A stretch of 64,000 bases of DNA from Brachybacterium phenoliresistens (GCF_000576425.1 NZ_KK069989.1:422078-486077), one strand, 5' to 3'; positions 7,665 through 16,752 are shown, counted from the stretch's first letter. Made by a program: numbers and translations. Notes: a model not told the origin generated them from the sequence alone.

Positions 7665-8276
7665 ATGCGGCTGTCGTGCCGCGAGCGCACGAAGGGGTCC
7701 GCGATGGGGATGAGGTCTGGGGGGTCGTGGGTCCGTCGACCCGCGGTCGCGCTGTTCGTGGGGTTCCTTCGGGTGGCGTCGACGCGCGCTGCGGCCGTCC
7801 TCCTCGAGGTCGCCGTCGTCCGCCCCTCCCTCGCGACGGGGCAGACGGTCATCGCTGTCCAGCTCCTGGTTGCTGCGCTGGAGATCGTCGGGCTGCTGCT
7901 CGGAATCCTCGTCCCGGTCTGGGCTCTCCTGTGCGTCGGGGCGGCAGGACGCAGGTTCTCCGTGAACCTCGTGGCATTCCTGCTGGTGATGGCGGGGGCG
8001 ATGAGCGCGGGCGGGATCAAGCACATCCTCGACCGCCTGCATCCGACCTCCCTGGAGAGGATCCCCTTCGGGCAGGGCTGGAGCTACATCGCATTCACCG
8101 ACCCGCAGGTGCCGCTGATCGCCTCGCTGGTGCTCCTGGTCGTCTACCTCGGCGGCGCAGCTCTCTGGTGGAGGCCTGCGACGAGCACCGGGAGCGACAC
8201 GGGACCCGGACCCGCGCGAGGAGCCACGGAGGATCATCCGGCGCCCTCGTCGCGGACGACCCCCGGGGCCGCGTGA
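7665..8276 (+). CDS. Hypothetical membrane protein, four predicted TM segments
   Basis: Not recognised. From this start it has 203 residues with about four hydrophobic segments: residues near 25-48, 54-88 (probably a hairpin), 92-112 and 150-170. A conserved-looking loop, KHILDRLHPTSLERIPFGQ, lies between the last two, and the C-terminal tail is hydrophilic. The start is uncertain: GGAGG at 7656-7660 lies 4 nt before ATG 7665, while a weaker GAAGGGG precedes ATG 7704 (190 residues). A CATACT box at 7631-7636 could be the -10. The genes on both sides are unrelated and the next gene is convergent. Confidence 0.6.
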   Translation: MRLSCRERTKGSAMGMRSGGSWVRRPAVALFVGFLRVASTRAAAVLLEVAVVRPSLATGQTVIAVQLLVAALEIVGLLLGILVPVWALLCVGAAGRRFSVNLVAFLLVMAGAMSAGGIKHILDRLHPTSLERIPFGQGWSYIAFTDPQVPLIASLVLLVVYLGGAALWWRPATSTGSDTGPGPARGATEDHPAPSSRTTPGAA

Positions 8277-8298
8277 GGCCAGCGGGTCGGCCTGCTCG

Positions 8299-9012
8299 TC
8301 AGGCCGGCGCGCCCCGATGCCGGGCCATCAGCGCATCGCGCGAGCGCTCCAGGTGACGGGTCATGAGCGCGGCGGCGCTGTCCGCCTCGCCGGACTCGAT
8401 ATGCGCGAGGATCTCCCAGTGCTCGTGCCAGGCGGCGTCGCCGCGCTGGTGCAGGTGGGCGGGCGTGAGGGAGTGCAGCCACTGGGTGCGGCCGGTGAGC
8501 TGGCGCAGCAGGCCGGTGAACCCGGTGCGGCCCGAGAGCAGGCCGAGCGCGTTGTGGAAGCGGAGGTTCAGCGCGGCGAGCTGCTCGTTGTCGCCCGCGG
8601 CGATCGCGGCATCGCCCGCCGCGAGGATCTCCCGCACCGCCTCGCGGGCCGCATCCCGGGCCGGATCCGCGCCGCCGCCGCCCGCTCCCTCCGCCGTGTC
8701 GTCCGGGCTCGGCGCGGTGGCGGCGCCCTCGGCGGCGCTGCGGGCCAGGGACGCCTCCAGCACGATGCGCATGTCGAAGAGCACCTGCACATCGGCCGCG
8801 GTCGTCTGCGCGACGCGCGCCCCGGCGTTCGGGCGCAGCTCGACATAGCCGTCGGCGGTGAGCTCGCGCAGGGCCTCGCGCACGGGCACGCGGGAGGTCG
8901 AGAACTGCGTCGCGAGCGCCACCTCGCGCAGCCGCTCCCCGGGGGCGAGGGCGCCGGTGATGATGGCCTCGCGCAGCGACTCGGCGATCTGCAGCGCCGC
9001 CGGATCAGACAT
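8299..9012 (-). CDS. GntR family regulator, FadR/FCD subfamily
   Basis: A 237-residue protein with an N-terminal winged helix of GntR type (about 1-75; PGERLREVALA and SRVPVREALRELTADGYV) and an all-helical FCD ligand-binding domain (about 85-225; LNLRFHNALG and HWEILAHIESGE carry likely metal/ligand histidines). It is the last gene of the peptide-import operon: its ATG overlaps the stop of the fused ATPase gene by 8 nt. FCD-GntR proteins bind short palindromes that are often GTnnnAC-like, so the shared TGTATACA site at 16200-16207 and 6797-6804 is its best candidate operator. The effector is probably a small carboxylate or peptide breakdown product; this is inference. Confidence 0.88.
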   Translation of the reverse strand: MSDPAALQIAESLREAIITGALAPGERLREVALATQFSTSRVPVREALRELTADGYVELRPNAGARVAQTTAADVQVLFDMRIVLEASLARSAAEGAATAPSPDDTAEGAGGGGADPARDAAREAVREILAAGDAAIAAGDNEQLAALNLRFHNALGLLSGRTGFTGLLRQLTGRTQWLHSLTPAHLHQRGDAAWHEHWEILAHIESGEADSAAALMTRHLERSRDALMARHRGAPA

Positions 9013-10732
9013 GCATGAACTCCCGACCGGGCGCCGCCTCGAGCAGGCCCCGGGTGTAGTCGTGGGCAGGGTCGCTGATCACCCTATCGGTGGGCCCGGC
9101 CTCGACGATCCCGCCCCGGTGCATCACCACGACCTGGTCGGCGAGGTTCGCGACCACCGCGAGATCGTGCGTGATGAACAGGCACGACACCCCCAGCCGA
9201 TGCTGCAGGTCGCCCAGCAGCTCGAGGATCTGGTCCTGCACCAGCACGTCCAGGGCCGAGACCGCCTCGTCGCACACCAGCAGCTGCGGCGAGCTGGACA
9301 GCGCCCGGGCGATCGCGACCCGCTGGCGCTGCCCTCCGGAGAGCTCCCCGGGCAGGCGGGCGGCCGCGGAGCGGGGCATGGCCACCTGGTCCAGCAGCTC
9401 CGCCACCCGGTCGCGGCGCTCGGCGCGCGAGCCGATGCCGAACACGGCGAGCGGCTCGGCGATGATCCGCTCGATGGTCCACGTCGGGTCCAGGGAGGAG
9501 TACGGGTCCTGGAAGACGGGCTGGGCGAAGCGGCGCAGCAGACGGCGCTCGGCGCGGCTCGCGGCGCCGACGGCCTGCCCGTCCAGATGGACGGTGCCGG
9601 AATCGGCGGTCTCCAGGCCCAGCACGATCTTCGCGAGGGTCGACTTCCCCGATCCGGACTCGCCGATGATCGCCGTGGTGCGCCCGCGCGGCGCGGACAG
9701 CGAGATGCCGTCCAGCGCGCGGACCTCGCCGCGCCCGCCCCGCAGGCGGTACGTCTTGCGCAGGTCCTGCACCCGCAGCACGTCCCCGCCCCCGGCCGAT
9801 GAGCCCGCCTGCGGCTGTGACCCATCGGCTGCTCCATCGGCCGATGAGCCGGCCGGGCCGACCGTCGCGGCGCCCGACTCCTCGCGCGGGGTGACCTCGA
9901 GGGTGGGGGAGGCGGCCACGAGGCGGCGCGTGTAGTCCTCGGCCGGGGTGCGCAGCACGGTCGCGGGGGTGCCGCGCTCGACGACACGGCCGCGGTGCAT
10001 CACCAGGATGGTGTCGGTGCGGTCCGCGGCGACGCCGAGGTCGTGGGTGACCAGCAGCAGCGACATGCCGCGCTGGGCGACCAGGTGCTCGAGGTGGTCG
10101 AGGATCTGCTTCTGGACGCTCACGTCCAGCGCGCTGGTCGGCTCGTCGGCGATGATCACGTCCGGGGCCCCGGCCAGGGCGATCGCGATGAGCACCCGCT
10201 GGCGCATGCCGCCGGAGAACTCGTGCGGGAACTGGCGGCGGCGCCGCTCGGCATCGGGGATGCCCGCCTCCGTCATCAGGCGCACCACGTCCCGGGCGAT
10301 GCCGTCGCGGTCCCGCCGGCCGGAGGCGCGCAGCGCATCGGCCACATGGTCGCCCACCCGCAGGGTCGGGTTGAGGTTGGACATCGGATCCTGCGGGACC
10401 AGGGCGATGCCCTGCCCGCGCAGCCCCTCCCGCACCGCCTCGGGCGCGCCGACGAGCTCCTGCCCGCGGTAGCGGATGGAGCCGCCGATGATCCGCCCCG
10501 CCCCCGGCAGCAGGCCGAGGATCGCGGCGATCGTGGTGGACTTCCCCGAGCCGGACTCGCCGACGAGCGCGAGCTTCTCCCCGGGGGCGAGCGTCAGGCG
10601 GACGTCCTCCAGGACGGTCGTGCCGCCGTAGGCGACGGCGAGGTCCTGCACGGACAGGACCAGCCCGTCATCGCCGGGTCCCGTGGTGGCAGAGGCGCTC
10701 GTGCGCGCATCGGCCGTGGTCGCATCGGGCAT
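9005..10732 (-). CDS. Fused dipeptide/oligopeptide ABC transporter ATPase (DppD-DppF type)
   Basis: A 575-residue protein carrying two complete ABC ATPase domains in one chain. Domain 1 (about 24-275) has Walker A GESGSGKS at 58-65, signature FSGGMRQRV and Walker B VIIADEP. Domain 2 (about 320-570) has GESGSGKST, signature LSGGQRQRV and LLVCDEA. The linker is Ala/Gly/Ser-rich. Both domains resemble OppD/OppF and DppD/DppF, which usually are separate genes, and the fusion would supply both motor subunits for the permease pair upstream. ATG at 10732 has GGGGAGG upstream and lies 5 nt after the gamma-glutamyltransferase stop, so the genes are cotranscribed. Confidence 0.92.
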   Translation of the reverse strand: MPDATTADARTSASATTGPGDDGLVLSVQDLAVAYGGTTVLEDVRLTLAPGEKLALVGESGSGKSTTIAAILGLLPGAGRIIGGSIRYRGQELVGAPEAVREGLRGQGIALVPQDPMSNLNPTLRVGDHVADALRASGRRDRDGIARDVVRLMTEAGIPDAERRRRQFPHEFSGGMRQRVLIAIALAGAPDVIIADEPTSALDVSVQKQILDHLEHLVAQRGMSLLLVTHDLGVAADRTDTILVMHRGRVVERGTPATVLRTPAEDYTRRLVAASPTLEVTPREESGAATVGPAGSSADGAADGSQPQAGSSAGGGDVLRVQDLRKTYRLRGGRGEVRALDGISLSAPRGRTTAIIGESGSGKSTLAKIVLGLETADSGTVHLDGQAVGAASRAERRLLRRFAQPVFQDPYSSLDPTWTIERIIAEPLAVFGIGSRAERRDRVAELLDQVAMPRSAAARLPGELSGGQRQRVAIARALSSSPQLLVCDEAVSALDVLVQDQILELLGDLQHRLGVSCLFITHDLAVVANLADQVVVMHRGGIVEAGPTDRVISDPAHDYTRGLLEAAPGREFMHV

Positions 10733-10737
10733 GCCGC

Positions 10738-12639
10738 TCACCTCCCCGCCGCGTAGCCCTGGGCGCCGCGCGGGTTCGCGGCGGCGCGCAGCACGCCGGT
10801 GGCCGGGTCGCGCACCACGCAGGAGAGCCGGCCCAGCGCCCAGTCCCCGGCGCGGACCACGCGGTGGCCGCGCCGCTCGAGGCCGGCCAGCAGCTCCTCG
10901 CCCAGGCGGTCCTCGACCACGGCCTCGCCGGGCGACCAGGTGCGCGGCCAGAACGAGCCGGGCATCGAGGTGGTGTGCAGGGCGGGGGCATCGATGGCCT
11001 GCTGCGGGCTGAGCCCGCCCACGAGCACCCGCAGCAGGAACAGCAGCTGCCACTGGTCCTGCTGGTCGCCGCCGGGGGAGCCGCAGGCGATCACGGGCAC
11101 GCCGTCCTTCAGCACCAGGGTCGGGGTCAGCGTGGTGCGGGGCCGGGCGCCGGGGCGTAGCACCGAGGGCATCGCCTCGTCCAGCCACATCATCTGCAGC
11201 CGCGTGCCCAGGCAGAAGCCCAGCCCCGGCACGGTCGGGGAGGACTGCAGCCAGCCGCCCGAGGGGGTGGCGCTGACGATGTTGCCCCAGCGGTCCACGA
11301 CGTCGATGTGGCAGGTGTCCCCGCGCACCTCGCCGCTGGGCCGCACGGTCGGCTCCCCGGCGCCGTGGTCCACCACGCCGCCGCTCTCGCGGGCGAACTC
11401 GGCCTCGGTGACCAGCGGCGGCAGCGCCGGGGCGGCCCCGTCGAGGGCGCCGGGGCGGAACTCGTGGGAGGCCTCGGGGCCGATCAGCGCGCGGCGCTCG
11501 GCCGTGTACTCCTCGGACAGCAGCGTCTCCAGCGGCACCGCGGCGTCGCCGTAGTGGGCGTCGCGGTCCGCGAGCGCGAGCTTCAGCGCCTCGAGGACCA
11601 GGTGGGCGCCCTCCTCGGTGGCGGGGTCCAGCTGGGCGTCCTCGAAGCCGTCGAGGATCCGCAGGGCCTGCAGCAGCACGGGGCCCTGCCCCCACGGCCC
11701 GGTCTTGGCGATCGTGTACCCGCGGAAGGTCGCGGTGGCGGCCGGCTCGAAGGTCGCCTCGGTGGCGGCGATGTCCTGGGCGGTGATGACGCCGGCGTGG
11801 TCGGCGCCGTCGGAGTGGCGGTGCGGGGTGCGCACGAAGGCGTCGATGGCCTGGGCGACGGGCCCCGTGCGCCAGCGCTCCCGGGCCGCCTCGATGCGGG
11901 CCCGGCGGGCATCTGCGGCATCGGCCGATCCCGGGGAGCCGGCGGCGCCCTCGGCCGCGGAGCCCGCGGACCCCTCGGCGCCGATGCCCTCCCCGGCGGC
12001 GACCAGGTCCCGCAGCACCGCCGCGTACTCGGGGTTGCGCACCAGCTCGCCGGGGGCGGGGGCGGTGCCGCCGGGCATCCACAGGGCCGCGGAGCTGGGC
12101 CAGTGCTGCGTGAACATCTCGGCGCAGGAGGCGATCTGGGCGCTGACCCGGGCCAGCACGGGGTGGCCGTCCTCGGCGAGGTCGATCGCGTAGGCGAGGA
12201 CATCGGCCAGCTCCCAGGTGCCGTGCTCGGCCAGCAGCTTCAGCCAGGCGTCCACGGCGGTGGGCACCGCCGCGGCGAGCGCGCCGGTGCCGGGCACGCG
12301 GGTGAGGCCCTCGGCGCGGTAGTGCTCGAGGGTGGCGCCGGCGGGGGCGGCGCCCTGGCCCATCATCACCACGGGGGTCGGGTCCTCGGCGGTGGCGAAG
12401 ATGCCGGTCATGTCGCCGCCGGGCCCGTTCAGGTGCGGCTCGACCACGTGCAGCACGAAGGCGCCGGCGGTGGCGGCGTCGAAGGCGTTGCCGCCGCGCT
12501 CGAGGACGGCCTGCGCGCAGGCGGTGGCGATCCAGTGGGTCGAGGCGGTCATCCCGAAGGTGCCCTCGAGGGTGGGGCGGGTGGTCGGCTCCGGCGGCAC
12601 GACGAAGGCGGGGGAGGCGGGGGAGGCGGTGCTGGTCAT
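10738..12639 (-). CDS. Gamma-glutamyltransferase family protein
   Basis: A 633-residue Ntn-hydrolase of the gamma-glutamyltransferase family. The self-processing nucleophile should be T442 in GDTCHIDVVD, aligned with the first Thr of the usual TTHYSVVD; the substrate-binding ATPSGGWLQSS and CGSPGGDQQ blocks follow. The N-terminal ATACAQAVLERGGNAFDAA block is also typical. No signal peptide is evident, so it may act in the cytoplasm on imported gamma-glutamyl peptides or related acyl compounds. It lies inside the ABC importer operon: its ATG overlaps the DppC-like stop in ATGA. A low-complexity Ala/Gly/Ser insertion (about residues 216-246) is unusual. Confidence 0.9.
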   Translation of the reverse strand: MTSTASPASPAFVVPPEPTTRPTLEGTFGMTASTHWIATACAQAVLERGGNAFDAATAGAFVLHVVEPHLNGPGGDMTGIFATAEDPTPVVMMGQGAAPAGATLEHYRAEGLTRVPGTGALAAAVPTAVDAWLKLLAEHGTWELADVLAYAIDLAEDGHPVLARVSAQIASCAEMFTQHWPSSAALWMPGGTAPAPGELVRNPEYAAVLRDLVAAGEGIGAEGSAGSAAEGAAGSPGSADAADARRARIEAARERWRTGPVAQAIDAFVRTPHRHSDGADHAGVITAQDIAATEATFEPAATATFRGYTIAKTGPWGQGPVLLQALRILDGFEDAQLDPATEEGAHLVLEALKLALADRDAHYGDAAVPLETLLSEEYTAERRALIGPEASHEFRPGALDGAAPALPPLVTEAEFARESGGVVDHGAGEPTVRPSGEVRGDTCHIDVVDRWGNIVSATPSGGWLQSSPTVPGLGFCLGTRLQMMWLDEAMPSVLRPGARPRTTLTPTLVLKDGVPVIACGSPGGDQQDQWQLLFLLRVLVGGLSPQQAIDAPALHTTSMPGSFWPRTWSPGEAVVEDRLGEELLAGLERRGHRVVRAGDWALGRLSCVVRDPATGVLRAAANPRGAQGYAAGR

Positions 12640-13556
12640 CGGGAGGATCCCTTCGCGGTGGACGGGTCGAAGGCGTCCCGCAGGGCGTCTCCGAAGATGT
12701 TGAAGGCCAGGCAGATCAGCATGATCGCCAGACCCGGGAAGACCGCTGCGGAGGGCGCGCGGTAGATGTACTGCTGGGCGTCCGAGAGCATGATCCCGAG
12801 GCTGGGCGCGGGCGGCTGGATGCCCAGGCCCAGGAACGACAGCATCGCCTCGCCGATCACGGCGACGGGCATGATCACGGTGGCCTGCACGATGATCGCG
12901 CTGATCGTGTTGGGCAGCACGTGCAGGCCCAGGATGCGCACCGGTCCGGCGTCGGTCGCGATCGCGGCCTTGACGAAATCGGCCTCGCGCAGGCGCAGGG
13001 TCTCCCCGCGGACGACGCGGATCATGGTGGGGATGTTGGCGATGCCCAGGGCCAGGGCCGCGTTGGTGAGGCTGGCGCCGGTGATCGCGGTCAGGCCCAC
13101 CGCGAGCACGAGGAACGGGAAGGCGAGGGCCACGTCGGTCAGGCGGGAGACGACGAGGTCCGCGGGCCGCCAGTAGCCGGCCAGCAGCCCCAGCGGGGTG
13201 CCGATGACGACCGCGAGGGTCACCGCGAGCACGCCCACGATCATGGAGGCGCGCACGCCGTGCAGCAGGCGGGAGAGCACGTCGCGGCCCAGGTCGTCGG
13301 TGCCCAGCGGGTAGCCGATGGTGCGGGGGCGCTGGAAGGGGTGGGCGAAGTCCGTGGCGGCGAAGCCGTGCGGGGCGAGCCACGGGCCGAGCACCGCGGC
13401 GAGCAGCACGAGGGCCACGAGCACGGTGCCGACCCGGCCCTGCGGGCTGCTGAGCAGGCGGCGGAGGATGCCGCGGCGGCGCGCGAGGGCGGGCGCCGAC
13501 GAGCCGGCGCCGTCATCGCTCTCGCGGGCGGGCGGGGGCTGGAGGACGTCGGTCAT
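12636..13556 (-). CDS. Peptide ABC transporter permease (DppC-like)
   Basis: A 306-residue permease with an N-terminal cytoplasmic tail, one early membrane segment, the periplasmic loop ending in YPLGTDDLGRDVLSRLLHG (a hallmark of OppC/DppC proteins), and five further membrane segments. The EAA-like ATPase-contact loop lies around ADFVKAAIATDAGPVRILGL. It pairs with the DppB-like protein upstream; its ATG overlaps that gene's stop and its own stop overlaps the gamma-glutamyltransferase start, both as ATGA. Confidence 0.92.
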   Translation of the reverse strand: MTDVLQPPPARESDDGAGSSAPALARRRGILRRLLSSPQGRVGTVLVALVLLAAVLGPWLAPHGFAATDFAHPFQRPRTIGYPLGTDDLGRDVLSRLLHGVRASMIVGVLAVTLAVVIGTPLGLLAGYWRPADLVVSRLTDVALAFPFLVLAVGLTAITGASLTNAALALGIANIPTMIRVVRGETLRLREADFVKAAIATDAGPVRILGLHVLPNTISAIIVQATVIMPVAVIGEAMLSFLGLGIQPPAPSLGIMLSDAQQYIYRAPSAAVFPGLAIMLICLAFNIFGDALRDAFDPSTAKGSSR

Positions 13557-14509
13557 GAGGCGGCACCGCCTGTCCGGATCTGGGGGTTGATGACGGAGTA
13601 GAGCACGTCCACGAGGATGTTGATGAGCACGTACCCGAGGGTGATCACGAGGACCACGGCCTGGATGACGGGGTAGTCGCGGGAGAACACGGCGTCCAGG
13701 GTGAGGCGGCCCAGGCCCGGCAGGGCGAAGATCCGCTCGGTGACCACGGCCCCGGAGATGAGCCCGCCCAGCTGCAGGCCCACGATGGTGACCAGCACGA
13801 TCAGCGAGTTGCGCAGCCCGTAGCGCAGCAGGATCCGGGCCTTGCCGATGCCGGTGGCGCGGGCGGTGCGCACGTAGTCCGTCGCCATCGTCTCGATCAT
13901 GGAGGCGCGGGTCTGGCGGGTGATCACCGCTGCCAGGCCCGTGCCGAGGATGACCGCGGGCAGGGCCAGGTGGTGCAGCCCCGCGAGCGGGTGCTCGAGG
14001 ATGTCGACGTAGCCGGAGGCGGGGAACCAGCCGAGCCCCACGGCGAGCACGAGGATCGCCAGCAGGCCCAGCCAGAAGTTCGGCACGGACAGGCCGATCA
14101 GGGCGAAGAGGTTCGCGCCGAGCTCCGCGGGGCGGCCGCGGCGCCGCTCCGCGAGGACGCCGAGGGCCAGGCCGATGACCACGGCGACCACGATCGCCAG
14201 CCCCGACAGCCACAGGGTCACCGGCAGCGTCGTCGCGATCATCTGCGTGACCGGCTGCCCGGTGCGGGTGGAGGTGCCCAGGTCGCCGGTCGCGACGGAC
14301 TGCACGAAACGGCCGAACTGGACGATCAGCGGCTCGTCCAGTCCCAGCTCGGCGCGCACGGCGGCGACCTGCTCGGGACTGGCCTCCTCCCCGGCCATGG
14401 CGAGGGCCGGGTCGCCGGGCAGGGCCCGCACCCCCAGGAAGATGAGCACCGCCGCGATGAGCAGGGTGGTGGCGGCCTCGGCGAGGCGCACCAGCAGGAA
14501 GCGGATCAT
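13553..14509 (-). CDS. Peptide ABC transporter permease (DppB-like)
   Basis: A 318-residue permease of the OppB/DppB type. Family features are the N-terminal membrane anchor MIRFLLVRLAEAATTLL, the external domain with RALPGDPAL and ELGLDEPLIVQFGRFV, the ATPase-contact loop with DYVRTARATGIGKARIL, and the C-terminal RIFALPGLGRLTLDAVFSRD. Its ATG overlaps the stop of the binding-protein gene and its stop overlaps the DppC-like start, so the subunits should be translated in fixed ratio. Confidence 0.92.
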   Translation of the reverse strand: MIRFLLVRLAEAATTLLIAAVLIFLGVRALPGDPALAMAGEEASPEQVAAVRAELGLDEPLIVQFGRFVQSVATGDLGTSTRTGQPVTQMIATTLPVTLWLSGLAIVVAVVIGLALGVLAERRRGRPAELGANLFALIGLSVPNFWLGLLAILVLAVGLGWFPASGYVDILEHPLAGLHHLALPAVILGTGLAAVITRQTRASMIETMATDYVRTARATGIGKARILLRYGLRNSLIVLVTIVGLQLGGLISGAVVTERIFALPGLGRLTLDAVFSRDYPVIQAVVLVITLGYVLINILVDVLYSVINPQIRTGGAAS

Positions 14510-16128
14510 GAGTCGTCTCCGTCCAGGAAGCCGGCATGGGAGAGGTGGACGACGCCGTCGGCGTACACCGACAGCCCGGCGACGTCCTCGCGGTGGGCGG
14601 TGAGGCTGCGCTGGCGGTACAGGTAGACGAAGGCGTCGATCTCCTGCATCCGGGCGACGGCCTCGCCGTAGATCTCGGCGCGCGCGGCCGGGTCGGTGGC
14701 CTGCGCGGCCTCCACGAGCAGGGCGTCGATCTCCGGGTCGGACAGGCCCGGGTAGTTGTTGCCGCCGCCGGTGGACCAGAAGGAGTACATGTTCCCGTGG
14801 GGGTCCACGCGTCCGGACCAGCCCAGCAGCACGGCCTCGAAGTCGCCGCGGTCCTGGGCGTCCAGCACGGCCGTGTACTCCATCGGCAGGATCTCCAGCG
14901 CGAAGCCGGAGTCCTTGACCTGCGCCTGCAGCGCCTGGGCGTAGCGCAGGGAGTCCTGGGTGTTGGTGACGGTGACCCGCACCGGGTAGGGGATGGGGGC
15001 GCCGGCCTCCTCGAGCAGGGCCCGCGCGGCCTGCGGGTCGTGCGCGGGAAGGCTGCTGCTGGCCTCGGTCGCGAACGGCGAGTCGGGGGAGATGGGCGAG
15101 CCGGCGGCGGTGTACCAGCCGTTGAACACGGTGTTCACCAGCGCCTCGCGGTCCACCGCGAGGGATAGGGCCCGGCGCACCCGGGCGTCGGTGGCCAGCG
15201 GCGTGGTCGGCGGCTCCTGTCCCTCGGGGACGTGGCCCATGTTGATCGTGAGGCCCTGGTAGCCCAGGGACCCGACCTGCAGGGTGCGCACCCGGGCGGC
15301 GGCCTCGAGGGTCTCGATGTCCTGCGGGGAGATGGTGTCGGCCACGTGGACGTCCCCGGACTGGATGTTGGCGGCCCGGATGTTCGCGTCGGACATGATC
15401 CGGTAGGTGATCCGGTCCAGGTGGACGTTCTCGGCGTCGTAGTACAGCGGGTCCGCCTCGACCTCGATGGAGGTCTGGGGGACGCGGCGCACGAAGCGGA
15501 ACGCGCCCACGCCCACCGGGTGGTTCCCGAAGTCCTCGCCGCGCTCCTCCAGGGCGGTGGGGGACATGATCATGCCGGCGCGGTCGGCCAGCGCCGCGGT
15601 GAACGGCGCGAAGGGGCTCTCGAAGGTGACGCGCACGCGCAGCGGCTCCACCGCCTCGACCGCGGTGATGGGTCCCAGCTCGCCGACGCGGGCCGATCCT
15701 TCCAGGGTGAGGTGGCGCTCCAGGGTGATCCGCACGGCCTCGGCGTCGAACGGGGTCGCGTCGGAGAAGGTCACGCCCTCGCGCAGGGCGATCTCGACGG
15801 TGAGGCCGTCGGCGGAGATCTCCGGGAGCGCGGCGGCGAGCATGGGGACGATCTCGCCCTCGGCGGAGATGTCGTAGAGCTTCTCGCACATCGTCTGCAT
15901 GACGTAGCGGGTGTACAGGGAGCTCGAGGTGGTGGGGTCGAGCTTGTCCGGCTCGGAGGACAGCGCCATCACCAGGTGACCGCCCTCGCGGAACGGCCGC
16001 CCTCCGGGCGTCGCGTCGGTGCGGTCCGGGCGCGGGGGCGGGTCCTCGAGGGGCTGGAGCGGGATGCAGCCGCTCATCAGCGCGGCCGCTCCGGCCGCGC
16101 CGAGGGTCAGAGCCGTGCGGCGTCTCAC
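14506..16128 (-). CDS. Peptide-type ABC transporter substrate-binding lipoprotein
   Basis: A 540-residue solute-binding protein of the DppA/OppA family (SBP_bac_5). It starts with an arginine-rich signal sequence and a lipobox, LMSGC, with the acylated cysteine at residue 21, so it should be membrane-tethered outside the cell. Core motifs such as LALREGVTFSDATPFDAEAV and LSLAVDREALVNTVFNG are typical. The frame extends to 16266, but the GTG at 16128 is preferred: GGAGG lies about 7 nt upstream and a signal peptide then begins immediately. It is the first gene of the operon; the promoter carries the TGTATACA operator. Specificity (dipeptides, glutathione or other gamma-glutamyl compounds) is inferred from the gamma-glutamyltransferase in the operon. 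Confidence 0.92.
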   Translation of the reverse strand: MRRRTALTLGAAGAAALMSGCIPLQPLEDPPPRPDRTDATPGGRPFREGGHLVMALSSEPDKLDPTTSSSLYTRYVMQTMCEKLYDISAEGEIVPMLAAALPEISADGLTVEIALREGVTFSDATPFDAEAVRITLERHLTLEGSARVGELGPITAVEAVEPLRVRVTFESPFAPFTAALADRAGMIMSPTALEERGEDFGNHPVGVGAFRFVRRVPQTSIEVEADPLYYDAENVHLDRITYRIMSDANIRAANIQSGDVHVADTISPQDIETLEAAARVRTLQVGSLGYQGLTINMGHVPEGQEPPTTPLATDARVRRALSLAVDREALVNTVFNGWYTAAGSPISPDSPFATEASSSLPAHDPQAARALLEEAGAPIPYPVRVTVTNTQDSLRYAQALQAQVKDSGFALEILPMEYTAVLDAQDRGDFEAVLLGWSGRVDPHGNMYSFWSTGGGNNYPGLSDPEIDALLVEAAQATDPAARAEIYGEAVARMQEIDAFVYLYRQRSLTAHREDVAGLSVYADGVVHLSHAGFLDGDDS

Positions 16129-16196
16129 GTGCGTGCCTCCAGGGGGAGATGCTGAGGCCGATGCCGGACATCGGACCTCTCGGGCAGTGAGGCGAT

Positions 16197-16210
16197 GATT
16201 GTATACATTC
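16197..16210 (-). promoter_or_regulatory. Palindromic operator overlapping -10 of peptide operon
   Basis: On the minus strand this reads GAATGTATACAATC, identical to 6794-6807. The palindrome TGTATACA is at 16200-16207 and the TACAAT -10 candidate at 16198-16203, about 70 nt upstream of the binding-protein GTG. Repression by steric block of RNA polymerase is the simplest reading. Confidence 0.6.
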
Positions 16211-16317
16211 CGCATCGCGTCCATGGCGGTCCCGCATGGCAAGACGACGGGTCGCGGGGAGGTCACGGAGCGCGGCAGGGCGAGTCGCCCCCTGGGCCTC
16301 GATCCTCGCGTGCGACC

Positions 16318-16752
16318 TCAGGGCTCGAGGGCCTCGATGCACCGCCCCAGGGCCTCGTGCAGGGCCGCGGCCTGGCTCTCGTCGAGGTGCTCGACCATGC
16401 GCCGCTCGATGCCCAGGGCGACCTCCGCCGCCTGCGCGCGCATGGCCTCGCCCTTCTCGGTGAGCAGGGTTGGCAGGGCCCTCCCACCGGCGTCTCCGCG
16501 CGTGCGCTCGACGATCCCGCGCTTCTCGAGGCCGATGAGCAGGGTGCTCATGGTCTGCCGGGTGACGAAGGCGTCGCGGGCCAGCTGCGAGGTCGAGGCC
16601 CCGGGATTCCTGCTCAGCAGCTCGAGCGTCGCGTACTGGGCGGTGGTCAGCTCCAGGGGGCGCAGCGCCTCGTCCATCCGGGCGCGGAGCACGGCCTGCG
16701 CCTGCTTGAGGCGGTATCCGACGAGCGAGGCGAGGGGAGGAGGTTGCGTCAT
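16318..16752 (-). CDS. MarR family transcriptional regulator
   Basis: A 144-residue winged-helix protein of the MarR family. The DNA-binding region spans about residues 38-98: LTTAQYATLELLSRNPGAS, then the recognition helix TSQLARDAFVTRQTMSTLL and the wing with LEKRGIVERTRGDAGGRALPTLLT. N- and C-terminal helices form the dimer interface. It is divergent from a VOC-fold gene and two palindromes lie in the shared promoter, one overlapping its own ATG, so autorepression is likely. No conserved sensor cysteine of the OhrR type is evident (one Cys near the C-terminus). The ligand is unknown. Confidence 0.9.
   Translation of the reverse strand: MTQPPPLASLVGYRLKQAQAVLRARMDEALRPLELTTAQYATLELLSRNPGASTSQLARDAFVTRQTMSTLLIGLEKRGIVERTRGDAGGRALPTLLTEKGEAMRAQAAEVALGIERRMVEHLDESQAAALHEALGRCIEALEP

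Noticed and set aside
6888..8237. 449-codon minus-strand ORF opposite DUF1275 and the hypothetical membrane protein
   Set aside because: No motif, skewed composition, and antisense to a recognisable family.
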